Origin: Streptococcus mitis
Lineage (GTDB): Bacteria > Bacillota > Bacilli > Lactobacillales > Streptococcaceae
DNA: 64,000 nt
Assembly (NCBI RefSeq): GCF_009496155.1
Contig: NZ_WIJP01000005.1
Span: 62,001-126,000 of the forward strand
Direction: 5' to 3'
Shown here: positions 8,325-17,190 of the stretch, one piece after another
How positions within the stretch are numbered: the stretch's first letter is position 1
Layout of the letters: the number at the start of each line of letters is the position of its first letter
Notes under the pieces: generated by a model
Database searches by the model: none
Seen by the model: the letters and a program-made list of their open reading frames with translations, nothing else
What the model was told of the DNA's origin: nothing
Program-made: the position numbers and the translations under genes

Positions 8325-9635
8325 TTATTTACGTTTTCTTGCGATGAGATGGATTGGTGTTCCTTCAAAGACAAAGGCCTTGCGGATTTGATTTTCCAAG
8401 AAACGCAGGTAAGAAAAGTGCATGAGTTCTTCTTCGTTGACAAAGATAACAAAGGTTGGTGGTTTGGTTGCCACTTGGGTCGCATAGAAAATCTTGAGAC
8501 GTTTCCCTTTGTCTGTCGGTGTTGGGTTAATGGCAATAGCATCCATAATCACATCGTTCAAGACAGCTGATGGAATACGTGTGTTTTGACTTTCACTGAT
8601 TTGCTTAATCATCTCAGGAAGTTTGTGGAGACGTTGCTTGGTCAAGGCTGATACAAAGATAATCGGTGCGTAAGGCAGGTATTGGAACTGCTCACGGATA
8701 TCTTCTTCCCAGTTTTTCATAGTGTGGTTGTCTTTTTCAAGAGTATCCCACTTGTTGACCACGATAATCATCCCTTTACCAGCTTCATGGGCAAATCCTG
8801 CAATACGCTTATCGTATTCACGAATACCTTCTTCCGCATTGATGACCATTAAGACCACATCTGAGCGGTCAATAGCACGCATGGCACGCATAACAGAGTA
8901 TTTCTCAGTATTTTCATAAACCTTACCAGACTTACGCATACCAGCCGTATCAATCATGGTAAACTCTTGACCATCTGTATCTGTAAAGTGGGTATCAATG
9001 GCGTCACGAGTTGTTCCAGCAACAGGACTGGCAATAACACGATCTTCTCCCAAAATAGCATTGATCAAGCTTGATTTCCCAACATTTGGACGACCAATCA
9101 AACTAAACTTAATGACATCTGGATTTTCTTCTTCATATTCATTTGGAAGATTTTCTACAATAGCGTCTAGCACATCCCCTGTACCAATCCCATGGACAGA
9201 TGAGATAGGCAGTGGTTCACCCAAACCGAGAGCATAGAAATCATAGATATCATTTCGCATCTCAGGGTTGTCCACCTTGTTAACCGCGAGGATAACTGGT
9301 TTGTGGGTTTTATAAAGTTTACGGGCTACGTATTCGTCTGCATCGGTAATTCCTTCCTTACCAGACACGACAAAAACAATAACATCAGCTTCTTCCATGG
9401 CAATTTCTGCCTGGTGCTTGATTTGTTCCATGAAAGGAGCATCGACATCATCGATTCCTCCTGTATCAATCATGCTAAAGGAACGATTGAGCCACTCACC
9501 CGTTGCATAGATACGGTCACGTGTCACTCCTTCGACATCTTCTACAATGGAGATTCGCTCACCAGCGATCCGATTAAATAGGGTTGATTTCCCAACATTG
9601 GGACGTCCTACAATGGCAATAGTTGGTAGGGCCAT
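8325..9635 (-). CDS. der: Ribosome assembly GTPase Der (EngA)
   Basis: Der is an essential GTPase with two G domains that helps mature the 50S ribosomal subunit. The 436-residue product shows G1 motifs twice: GRPNVGKST at about residues 9-17 and GRPNVGKSS near 182-190. Both domains have DTGG or DTAG switch motifs (56-59 and 229-232) and NKVD or NKWD specificity motifs. A C-terminal KH-like domain ends in HLIARKRK. Length is normal for the family. It is the last of a minus-strand block with nitroreductase and dnaI-dnaB-nrdR, 13 bases after the nitroreductase gene. Confidence 0.96.
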
Positions 9636-9648
9636 AACTTCTCACTTT

Positions 9649-10362
9649 CTACAATAACTTCTTCTGTTCAAGATTTTTTCTAGTTGAGCTTGGTTCAGCT
9701 TGACCAAACTGTTCTGCTAGGCGCTGACTCCAGCTTGTAGTCGCACGCGCCCCAGCATAGTCGGCCTGTACACGATCGTAAGCTTGGATTGCCTCAGTTG
9801 ACTGTTCTTGGTATTCTTCCTCAAAGACAACATTCTCTAGTGGCAGTCTTGGTTTCACATCATGATGTTGATTTGGCACACCTAGTGCCATCCCAAAGAC
9901 AGGATAGGTGTAGTCAGGTAGGTTAAAGAGCTCTGCCACTTCTTCGGACTTGTAACGCACCAAGCCAATAATGACACCACCATAGCCCAAGCTTTCAGCT
10001 GCCAGCAAGGCATTTTGACCAGCAAGAGCCGCATCGACTGAACTAATCAAGAGACCTTCTACACCTTGAGGTTGGAAGTTGTCAGTATGAAGCTGGGCTC
10101 CCTTTTCCGCTCGGTTCAAATCTCCGACAAAGAGAAGGAAAACAGCAGACTGGCGAATAGCTTCTTGAGGTACCAATTCATACAAGGCATCTTTCTTCTC
10201 TTGACTTCGTACCACAATCACAGAGTAGGATTGAAAATTCTTCCAAGACGAGGCCATCTGGGCTGCTGTCAAAATCTCATTTAAGTCTACTTGAGGAATC
10301 TCTTGCTCTTTAAATCTGCGCACTGAAGTGTGAGCCTTCATTAATTTGATTGTTTCTGTCAT
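9649..10362 (-). CDS. NADPH-dependent flavin nitroreductase-family oxidoreductase
   Basis: A 237-residue FMN-dependent nitroreductase fold protein. The N-terminal segment MKAHTSVRRFKEQEIP matches the flavin-binding start of the family, followed by AAQMASSWKNFQSYS near 34-48 and the GYGGVIIGLVR segment near 125-135 that lines the FMN site. Length and sequence resemble the NfrA/Frp group that reduces FMN or nitroaromatics with NAD(P)H. The physiological substrate is unknown. Its start overlaps the stop of dnaI by four bases, so it is translated from the same transcript, although it has no evident link to replication. Confidence 0.85.
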   Translation of the reverse strand: MTETIKLMKAHTSVRRFKEQEIPQVDLNEILTAAQMASSWKNFQSYSVIVVRSQEKKDALYELVPQEAIRQSAVFLLFVGDLNRAEKGAQLHTDNFQPQGVEGLLISSVDAALAGQNALLAAESLGYGGVIIGLVRYKSEEVAELFNLPDYTYPVFGMALGVPNQHHDVKPRLPLENVVFEEEYQEQSTEAIQAYDRVQADYAGARATTSWSQRLAEQFGQAEPSSTRKNLEQKKLL

Positions 10363-11255
10363 CGACGGTTTACTCCTTCTAAACGAGTCTCCTCAGCCAA
10401 ATAGCGGATGCGTTCCATAACTCGTCTGGCTTCCCAGGTTTCGTCATTTCCTTGTTTCCCTTTAGCGAAATGCTTCTCCAAATCTTCAAAGTCGAAGTTG
10501 GATGTGAAAAAGGTCGGTAAATTTTCCTGCATCCGATATTGGAGAATGACCTGCAGGATTTCATCACGCACCCAAGCTGTTGATTGTTCGGCACCAATAT
10601 CATCTAAAATCAGGACTTCAGAAAGCTTAATCTCATCCACCAAGGTCTTAACATTACCATCACCGATAGCATTTTTGACATCAATGACAAAGCTAGGATA
10701 GTGGAGGAGAGTGGATGAAACACCTCGTTTTTCTGATAAATCATGAGCCAAGGCAGCCACCATGAAACTTTTACCCACACCAAAATCTCCATATAGGTAA
10801 AGACCTTTGCGAATAGCTGGATATTGCTCCACGAAAGCTAATAGCTTTTCAAAAACTGGCAAGCGCCCCAAATCATCCAAGTCTACTTGAGCCAAACTAG
10901 CTTTCTTGAGAGTAGCTGGCAGATTGATTAACTTGAGGCGGTTCTTAATAGCCGCTTCTTTTTCAGCCGCGATTAGTTCAGGAGTTTCTTCATAAGAAAC
11001 ATCCGCATAGCCATGATTCATGACCAAAATTGGCTTGTAGCCTTTGGCGATATAATCTGCATCCCCACGAAGAAACTTGTCTCTCTCGGTGATGTACTGA
11101 TTAAACTTGGAGATACTGCGATTTAATTCCTCTGGAGTCAGGGATTCTTGCTGGATAAAGGCCGCAACATCAGGGTCCTTCATGATTTTCTGGATCAAAT
11201 CTTGATAATGAAAACGACTAGGTTGACGTTTGAGTACGTCTCCGACACTTTCCAT
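10359..11255 (-). CDS. dnaI: Primosomal helicase loader DnaI
   Basis: DnaI loads the replicative helicase at the origin and at restart sites. The 298-residue protein has an N-terminal helicase-binding region (1-100) and a C-terminal AAA+ domain with Walker A YGDFGVGKS near residue 155 and Walker B VLILDDIGAE near residue 215. It follows dnaB with no gap (dnaB stop 11256, dnaI start 11255), the arrangement seen across Firmicutes. The Arg-rich C-terminus RVMERIRYLAEETRLEG is typical of the family. Confidence 0.95.
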   Translation of the reverse strand: MESVGDVLKRQPSRFHYQDLIQKIMKDPDVAAFIQQESLTPEELNRSISKFNQYITERDKFLRGDADYIAKGYKPILVMNHGYADVSYEETPELIAAEKEAAIKNRLKLINLPATLKKASLAQVDLDDLGRLPVFEKLLAFVEQYPAIRKGLYLYGDFGVGKSFMVAALAHDLSEKRGVSSTLLHYPSFVIDVKNAIGDGNVKTLVDEIKLSEVLILDDIGAEQSTAWVRDEILQVILQYRMQENLPTFFTSNFDFEDLEKHFAKGKQGNDETWEARRVMERIRYLAEETRLEGVNRR

Positions 11256-12425
11256 CTAATCTCCTCCTTTTTCTAATCGAGCTAATAGTTCTTGTTTCTT
11301 ACGTTCTAGTTCCAGACGAGTTTCCTCGCTGGTTTCATTCTTATAATCTGGATTGCTCCACTTGGGTACATTGGACTTGGCAGGACTGGGGTTACTGCTT
11401 TTTTGAGTCTGGCTCTTCTGCCCTCGCTCACGGATGCGCAAGACTGCCTCTTCTGCCGAATGTATCTTTTGATAGGCGTAATCATTGGCTACCTTCATGG
11501 CATATTTCTCATTGATGTTTGCCGAATCGACCTTATTAAAGGTCAACAAGAGAATAATATTGATGACTTCGTCCAGCAAGCCCAAGCCAGCCATCTGTTG
11601 CAAGAGTTCTCTTTCTGTTTGGGTAATAGTCCCCTTGCGTGTCTGCTTGATTTCTGCCAAGAACTGCAGGGCAGTTTTACTTTTTGCTTCCTTGATAATG
11701 GTTGCTTCCTTAGGACTAAAGTCAGAGGAAACAGGTTTTTGAGCAATTTTTTCCCGCATGCGTTTGGTTGAAATAACCTGGGAAACAGCTGTTGACTTAG
11801 CCAATTGATAGGTCTCAAACCAAGTCCATTTCTTCTCCTCGGCAATGGCAAAGAGCTTTAAGACATCGGACTGTTCATTCGCAAATCGAAGTCCATCTCG
11901 AGCCATAAGATGACGAAAATGTTCCAAGTCAAAATCGTTAGCCACTTTCTTCTTGAGACCAAGGTCTTCTTGACTGCCTAATTCTGCCAAATCTGGAAAG
12001 ACTTGATTGAGTGAGACAGGTATTTCTTCTCCCTCAGCACTCTCAACTTTCAAATCCTCCACAGCTGCATCGCCAATCTTCTTCTCCAAAAGTCTGCGAT
12101 AAACAGAATGCTCCAAGAAGTCCTGACTCGAAAGTGGAGTATGGAGGGCTAGCTGATAGGTATCCCCTTTTTGATAGAGGGTCAAGAGATTGAAAGCAGA
12201 TAGGATTTTCAGGGATTTTATCAGTCTATCCATCCCAAAGTTGAGATGGTTGAGAATGCTTGAAAAGAGGTATTCCTTTCTACCATTATCCCAAAAACTG
12301 ATTGTATAAAGATAAAGGCTCAGTGCCTCCTGACCGATAATCGGGAGGTAGCACTGTACCAGAGATGAGGTATCTTGCGACACCCGATTATTCTTTAGAT
12401 AAGAAAAACGGTCAATTGGCTTCAT
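11256..12425 (-). CDS. dnaB: Replication initiation and membrane attachment protein DnaB (DnaB/DnaD family)
   Basis: This Firmicute DnaB is not the helicase; it acts with DnaD to load helicase through DnaI at the origin. The 389-residue product has an N-terminal winged-helix region (about 1-120) and a C-terminal DnaD-like domain (about 290-340, ending DYAYQKIHSAEEA). A low-complexity Ser/Pro/Asn stretch separates this from a basic tail. It sits directly after nrdR and before dnaI on the same strand with no intergenic space, a conserved operon order. Confidence 0.93.
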   Translation of the reverse strand: MKPIDRFSYLKNNRVSQDTSSLVQCYLPIIGQEALSLYLYTISFWDNGRKEYLFSSILNHLNFGMDRLIKSLKILSAFNLLTLYQKGDTYQLALHTPLSSQDFLEHSVYRRLLEKKIGDAAVEDLKVESAEGEEIPVSLNQVFPDLAELGSQEDLGLKKKVANDFDLEHFRHLMARDGLRFANEQSDVLKLFAIAEEKKWTWFETYQLAKSTAVSQVISTKRMREKIAQKPVSSDFSPKEATIIKEAKSKTALQFLAEIKQTRKGTITQTERELLQQMAGLGLLDEVINIILLLTFNKVDSANINEKYAMKVANDYAYQKIHSAEEAVLRIRERGQKSQTQKSSNPSPAKSNVPKWSNPDYKNETSEETRLELERKKQELLARLEKGGD

Positions 12426-12899
12426 TTATCTTTCCTTTTTCTTTTTAGAGGACTGGGTGATTTGTTGGAGCAAGCTCTCTAACTCACTGACATCCTTAAA
12501 ACTACGATAGACACTGGCAAAACGCACATAGGTAATCTCATCCAGTTCAGCCAACTCCTCCATGACGAGTGAACCAATGTCCTCACTTTGAATTTCATTT
12601 TCATTTCGACCACGGAGTTTCTGTTCGATACGATTGACTACCATGTTGATTTCATCACTTGACACAGGACGTTTCTGGGCTGAGCGGATAATCCCATTAA
12701 ATATTTTATCTCTGGAGAATTGTTCCCGTGTGCCATCTTTTTTCACAACCACTAAGGTTCTTTCTTCTACCCGTTCGTAGGTTGTAAAACGGTGTTGGCA
12801 TTCATCGCACTCGCGTCTTCTACGAATAGTGTTCCCTTCTTCTGCTTGGCGACTATCGATAACACTTGACTTGGTAGCCCCACATTTTGGACAACGCAT
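12426..12899 (-). CDS. nrdR: Ribonucleotide reductase repressor NrdR
   Basis: NrdR is a zinc-ribbon, ATP-cone repressor of ribonucleotide reductase genes. The 157-residue start at 12899 gives the conserved [18 protein letters not shown]-terminus; a longer frame exists but lacks homology and a ribosome site. Zinc cysteines are CPKC (3-6) and CDEC (31-34), and the ATP-cone spans about 46-136 ([16 protein letters not shown] onwards). A basic KKKKER tail ends the protein. It begins the nrdR-dnaB-dnaI block, whose promoter should lie in the 130 bases before 13039. Confidence 0.95.
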
Positions 12900-12972
12900 C
12901 CTTTCCCTCCTTATCGTTTTCTTTTCATTATACCATTTTTTAAGCGATTCCCAAAACAATTCTTCTTTTTGC

Positions 12973-13001
12973 TTGACAAGTTTTTTGTTTTGTTGTATTA
13001 T
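12973..13001 (+). promoter_or_regulatory. Sigma-70 type promoter of the GntR/ABC operon
   Basis: TTGACA (12973-12978) and TATTAT (12996-13001) are separated by exactly 17 bases, 38 bases before the GntR start codon. The inverted TTAATTAA-like sequence just downstream could bind the GntR product. Confidence 0.75.
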
Positions 13002-13038
13002 TTAATTAACACAAAGAGATGAGAGAAAGGAGACCAAG

Positions 13039-13404
13039 ATGTCCTGGACATTTGACAACAAAAAACCCATCTATTTACAGATTATGGAGAAAATCAAGCT
13101 TCAGATTGTTTCCCATACACTGGAACCCAATCAACAACTTCCGACCGTGAGAGAGCTGGCTAGCGAGGCTGGTGTCAATCCCAACACCATCCAAAGAGCC
13201 TTGTCAGACCTTGAACGAGAAGGATTTGTCTACAGCAAGCGCACAACTGGACGATTTGTGACTGAGGATAAGGAACTGATTGCCCAATCACGCAAACAAT
13301 TATCGGAAGAAGAATTGGAACACTTCGTTTCCTCCATGACCCATTTTGGCTATGAAAAAGAAGAACTACCAGGCGTAGTCGGCGATTATATTAAAGGAGT
13401 TTAA
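13039..13404 (+). CDS. GntR-family repressor (YtrA-like), ABC operon regulator
   Basis: A 121-residue short GntR protein with only the winged-helix domain and a small helical tail, as in the YtrA subfamily. The HTH covers residues 11-75 with LPTVRELASEAGVNPNTIQRAL as the recognition region. Members usually sit first in an operon for an ABC transporter and repress it. Here the ATPase gene starts four bases after its stop and a permease follows, matching that pattern. The inducer is unknown. Confidence 0.88.
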   Translation: MSWTFDNKKPIYLQIMEKIKLQIVSHTLEPNQQLPTVRELASEAGVNPNTIQRALSDLEREGFVYSKRTTGRFVTEDKELIAQSRKQLSEEELEHFVSSMTHFGYEKEELPGVVGDYIKGV

Positions 13405-13408
13405 GCCT

Positions 13409-14104
13409 ATGTCATTACTAGCATTTGAAAATGTATCCAAATCTTATGGAGCAACCCCAGCCCTTGAAAATGTTTCTCTTGACATCCCAGCTGGAAAAAT
13501 TGTTGGTCTCCTTGGACCAAACGGCTCAGGAAAAACAACCTTGATTAAACTCATCAATGGCCTCTTACAACCAGATCAAGGACGTGTCCTTATCAACGAT
13601 ATGGAACCAAGCCCAGCAACCAAGGCCATCGTGGCTTATTTACCTGATACGACCTATCTCAATGAACAAATGAAGGTCAAAGAAGCCCTAACCTACTTCA
13701 AGACCTTCTATAAAGATTTCAATCTGGAACGCGCCCATCATCTACTTGCAGACCTTGGCATTGATGAAAATAGTCGTCTCAAGAAATTATCAAAAGGAAA
13801 CAAGGAAAAGGTACAACTGATTTTGGTTATGAGCCGTGATGCCCGCCTCTACATTTTGGACGAACCGATTGGTGGGGTGGATCCAGCAGCCCGTGAGTAT
13901 ATCCTCAATACCATTATCAACAACTACTCGCCAACTTCTACCGTTTTGATTTCTACCCACTTGATTTCTGATATCGAGTCAATCTTGGATGAAATTGTCT
14001 TCCTCAAAAACGGAAAAGTCGTCCGTCAAGGAAATGTAGATGACATTCGCTATGAGTCTGGTGAATCCATCGACCAGCTCTTCCGTCAGGAATTTAAGGC
14101 CTAA
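13409..14104 (+). CDS. ABC transporter ATP-binding protein (YtrB-like)
   Basis: A 231-residue ATPase subunit. Walker A is GPNGSGKTT near residues 35-43, the signature is the degenerate LSKGNKEKV near residue 126, and Walker B is LYILDEPIGGVDP near residue 148. The H-loop STHLISDIE is near 190. The degenerate signature (LSKGN instead of LSGGQ) is normal for this ABC-2 subgroup. It lies between a GntR regulator and its permease in one operon. The substrate is not known; relatives respond to cell-wall antibiotics. Confidence 0.9.
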   Translation: MSLLAFENVSKSYGATPALENVSLDIPAGKIVGLLGPNGSGKTTLIKLINGLLQPDQGRVLINDMEPSPATKAIVAYLPDTTYLNEQMKVKEALTYFKTFYKDFNLERAHHLLADLGIDENSRLKKLSKGNKEKVQLILVMSRDARLYILDEPIGGVDPAAREYILNTIINNYSPTSTVLISTHLISDIESILDEIVFLKNGKVVRQGNVDDIRYESGESIDQLFRQEFKA

Positions 14105-14119
14105 GCAAAGGAGATTATT

Positions 14120-14887
14120 ATGTTTTGGAATTTAGTTCGCTACGAATTTAAAAATGTTAACAAGTGGTATTTAGCCCTCTACGCAGCTGTGCTAGTCCTT
14201 TCAGTCCCCCTAGGAATGCAAGGACACTACTATAATTATATATCTTTCAAAGATAGCCAACCTTTCCTATTTATCTTTCTGGCTCTCGTCTTTGGTGGCT
14301 TGATAATTACACTTGGGATTTCAACTCTTTTCTTGATTATTAAACGCTTCAAAGGTAGTGTCTATGATCGACAAGGCTATCTGACTTTGACCTTGCCAGT
14401 TTCTGAGCACTATATCATCACTGCTAAATTAGTCGGGGCCTCTATCTGGTCTATACTTAGCTCGGCTGTACTGGCTCTAAGTGCTTTTCTTATTGTGACT
14501 ATAACGGTTCCAGATTGGATGTCACATTATGACTGGTTCCCACTTGTAGGAACATACCTTCCTAAACTCTCTCTTGTGGGGTTATCCTTCCTACTAAATA
14601 TCATTTCAGGAATCCTCTGCATTTACTTGGCCATTTCCATCGGACAACTGTTCAATGAATACCGTACAGCACTCGCTGTTGCAGCCTACATTGGTATCCA
14701 AATCGTCATAGGATTTATTGGAGTATTCTTCAATACCAGTGCTAACTTCTATGTCAATTCACTAGCAGGATTTAATGATAATTTCTATATGGGAGCAAGC
14801 ATAGGCATTGTTAAAGAACTCATTTTCATAGCTATCTTTTACCTCGGAACCTACTATATTTTGAGAAACAAGGTTAATTTGCAATAG
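14120..14887 (+). CDS. ABC-2 type permease of the GntR-linked transporter
   Basis: A 255-residue integral membrane protein with about six hydrophobic segments (near 18-36, 50-74, 97-125, 143-172, 178-203 and 228-248). It begins 15 bases after the ATPase stop with a good AAAGGAG site and forms the transport pore with that ATPase. No substrate-binding protein is encoded, which fits an exporter. A terminator follows 10 bases after the stop, closing the operon. Confidence 0.85.
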   Translation: MFWNLVRYEFKNVNKWYLALYAAVLVLSVPLGMQGHYYNYISFKDSQPFLFIFLALVFGGLIITLGISTLFLIIKRFKGSVYDRQGYLTLTLPVSEHYIITAKLVGASIWSILSSAVLALSAFLIVTITVPDWMSHYDWFPLVGTYLPKLSLVGLSFLLNIISGILCIYLAISIGQLFNEYRTALAVAAYIGIQIVIGFIGVFFNTSANFYVNSLAGFNDNFYMGASIGIVKELIFIAIFYLGTYYILRNKVNLQ

Positions 14888-14897
14888 TTTCATAATC

Positions 14898-14938
14898 AAA
14901 AAGGATAACATCTCATCGCAGAGAGGCTATCCTTTTTT
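14898..14938 (+). terminator. Terminator of the GntR/ABC operon
   Basis: AAAAAGGATA pairs with TATCCTTTTTT around a purine-rich loop directly after the permease stop codon. Confidence 0.75.
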
Positions 14939-14992
14939 CTTTTATCTCATTGTCTATCTAACTTTATCTTACAGACGAATCCTTCTAACCAA

Positions 14993-15847
14993 TTAAATAA
15001 CAAAATCTAATTTAAAGGTCCTGTTTAATTTCTCTATTGTGTCACTATCATTATATTCCTTACATATTCTCATAGCTTTGGAACATTCTTTTTTGCCTAA
15101 CTCTACTTGATTCGTTTTTATGAGATAAATACCTTTTAAAAAAAGCAAATAATTCTTTTCAAAATAATATCCTTGTCTGGTCAGTAAATTTTCTAAATCA
15201 TCTATAAAAAATTGAGCGCTATCTAACAAATTATTTTTTAATAATAATTCTAAATTAAATAAATATAGGGGAATTACTCTATGTGTTCCCATGTCTGTTT
15301 TTAAAAAATGTCGTGTTTTCTTGATTACCACTCTATATAGTAAGTTAATGGTTTTAGTATTCATAAAAAACACCGAATGATAGAAAATTTTTAGTTCATA
15401 CTCCATCCAAGTATCTACCGAAAGCAAATACTTGATTAGCTCATTGCATTTAGATGTATTATAAGGAAGATTTGCAAGCCGATTAATCTGTTGTTCAGCA
15501 ATCAATTTTATGTGAAAATTGCATAAACTTTTTCCCTGCTTTTGTTTTAACTCTATTTTATCCACTAATTCTTGAAGTAGAAATATTTCTGAAGAGTTCA
15601 CAGCATGTTCTAATTCTTCAAAAAAACATTCTTTTTTGGAATAATAGCAATGAACTAATTCTTCAAATTCCGAAAATGATATTCCCAGACGATTTAACAA
15701 AATGTAAAAATGATCAATAGATAATTTTGTAATCCCATTTTCGAAACGAGAAATAGTTGATTCACTAATCTTATCACAAGCCAAATCTTTAAGACGAAAA
15801 TTTTTTGAAATACGAATATCCTTTAAAACTGCTCCAAAATTTTCCAT
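14993..15847 (-). CDS. Second Rgg/GadR/MutR-family regulator
   Basis: A 284-residue regulator: helix-turn-helix at about 5-62 (FGAVLKDIRISKN, then STISRFENGITKLSIDHF) followed by an all-helical C-terminal domain typical of Rgg peptide sensors. The start at 15847 (MENFGAV) is preceded by AGAGGAA; a longer frame adds eight residues without support. It is AT-rich and diverges from a choline-binding caspase-like gene whose start is 88 bases away, so it probably controls the two choline-binding protein genes. No clear partner peptide gene was found within a few hundred bases, unlike the first Rgg at 6.4 kb. This may be a stand-alone regulator, or the peptide may be encoded elsewhere. Confidence 0.82.
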   Translation of the reverse strand: MENFGAVLKDIRISKNFRLKDLACDKISESTISRFENGITKLSIDHFYILLNRLGISFSEFEELVHCYYSKKECFFEELEHAVNSSEIFLLQELVDKIELKQKQGKSLCNFHIKLIAEQQINRLANLPYNTSKCNELIKYLLSVDTWMEYELKIFYHSVFFMNTKTINLLYRVVIKKTRHFLKTDMGTHRVIPLYLFNLELLLKNNLLDSAQFFIDDLENLLTRQGYYFEKNYLLFLKGIYLIKTNQVELGKKECSKAMRICKEYNDSDTIEKLNRTFKLDFVI

Positions 15848-15934
15848 ACTATTCCTCTTCCATTTCTGCAAAAAATAAAACCTGTTTTTTTATTTGTGAT
15901 ATGATTATATCAAAAACAAGACAGAAAGGACAAT

Positions 15935-17178
15935 ATGATTATGAAAAATTTTTATTATCATCGGTTGCTTCACTGAGCCTAGTGTCAACACTAGCAGTAA
16001 GTAATCCAGTTTCTGCTCAAGAATCATCCTCTCAAACGACTTATAGTAATTCAAGTGGAAGTTGGATAAAATCTGGTAGCCGTTGGTGGTATAAACATTC
16101 TGATGGTTCTTATACTAGAAACGGGTGGGAAAAGATCAATGAAACCTGGTACTATTTTGATAGTGAAGGTTGGATGAAGACAGGTTGGATTAAAGAATAT
16201 GGGAACTGGTATTATCTAGATGATAGTGGTGCTATGAAAACGGGATGGTGCTGGATTTCTGGTAGCTGGTATTATTTAAATACTAGCGGTGTCATGCAAA
16301 CAGGATGGTGTAGGGTATCGGGTATTTGGTATTATTTAAATACTAGTGGTGCTATGCAGACAGGTTGGCACAATATTGGGGACGATACTTATTTCTTTGC
16401 TAGTAGTGGAGCAAGACAAACGATTAATCGTCGGGCTTTAGTTCTTGGTGAAACATCAACGAGAGCAGTACCTATCGAAGATGTTAATACTATGGAAAAG
16501 GTTTTCAGTAACCAAAACTTTAGTGAAGTTGTTCGTTTCCCTGATAAAACAAAAGCTGAGATTATTGCAAAAATGCAAGAACTGTTTGAATCTTCTAGCG
16601 AAAGCGATGTGAACTATCTTTACCTTACTTGTCATGGAGGAGAAGATGGGAAGATAGCCATTGGTAGCGATAAAACATCCTTTTCAGGTTGGGAATTAGC
16701 ATCTATACTGAAACAATATAAAGGCAAGTTTGTGGTTATGCTGGATTGTTGCTATTCAGGAACAATTATAGATGTAGGTGAATCAGATGAAAAGGTTGCC
16801 TCCAAGTCTGAAGAAAGATTTGATGAACAAGCATTTTTAGCAGGATTCTCAACAGGAGATCTAGCAAGCAAGAATGGTGAAATGCTTGATTCTAAATTCC
16901 TCGTACTATGTGCCTCTTGGAAAGGTGAAAAATCGTATAGTTTAGTCGGAATAGGTAGTCTTGCCACTAGATACTGGGCAATGGGTACAGGTTGGGATTC
17001 ACTTCAAAATAGAATGATTTCGCCTATGGCAGACACCAATACTAACGGAAAAATCACTTTAGAGGAACTGTATCAATACTCTTATCCTCTAGTACTTGAA
17101 GATGCATCAAGCAGTAATAAGAAGCAACATGTATCAGTTTATCCAGAAAACAGTCAATTTGTTTTATTCCAAAAATAA
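15935..17178 (+). CDS. Choline-binding caspase-like (clan CD) surface protein, frameshifted near its start
   Basis: The natural start is ATG at 15935 or 15941 behind AAAGGA, but that frame stops after 13 codons. The rest of the protein reads in the +1 frame. One extra A in the A5 tract 15944-15948 would give MKKFLLSSVASLSLVSTLAVSNPVSA as a perfect signal peptide, so the current copy looks off or damaged. An in-frame ATG at 15901 exists but has no ribosome site. After the signal come about five choline-binding repeats (GWxxxxGxWYYLNxSGxMxTGW pattern, bases 16090-16430). A caspase-like domain follows, with His in LTCHGG (codon 16633) and Cys in LDCCYSG (second Cys, codon 16750). An EF-hand-like loop DTNTNGKITLEE lies near 17032. 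Predicted surface cysteine protease, possibly Ca-dependent; target unknown. Confidence 0.7.
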
Positions 17179-17190
17179 GGAGTTAAGAAA

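Noticed and set aside
8240-8542. Upstream extension of the small membrane gene at 7904
   Set aside because: The extension overlaps the 3' end of der in another frame and adds no signal or ribosome site.
9303-9581. 92-residue plus-strand ORF opposite der
   Set aside because: It lies fully within der on the other strand and has no supporting features.
15935-15976. 13-codon ORF as a pheromone gene for the second Rgg
   Set aside because: Its start and ribosome site fit the choline-binding protein, and one extra base restores a perfect signal peptide, so a frameshift is the simpler reading.
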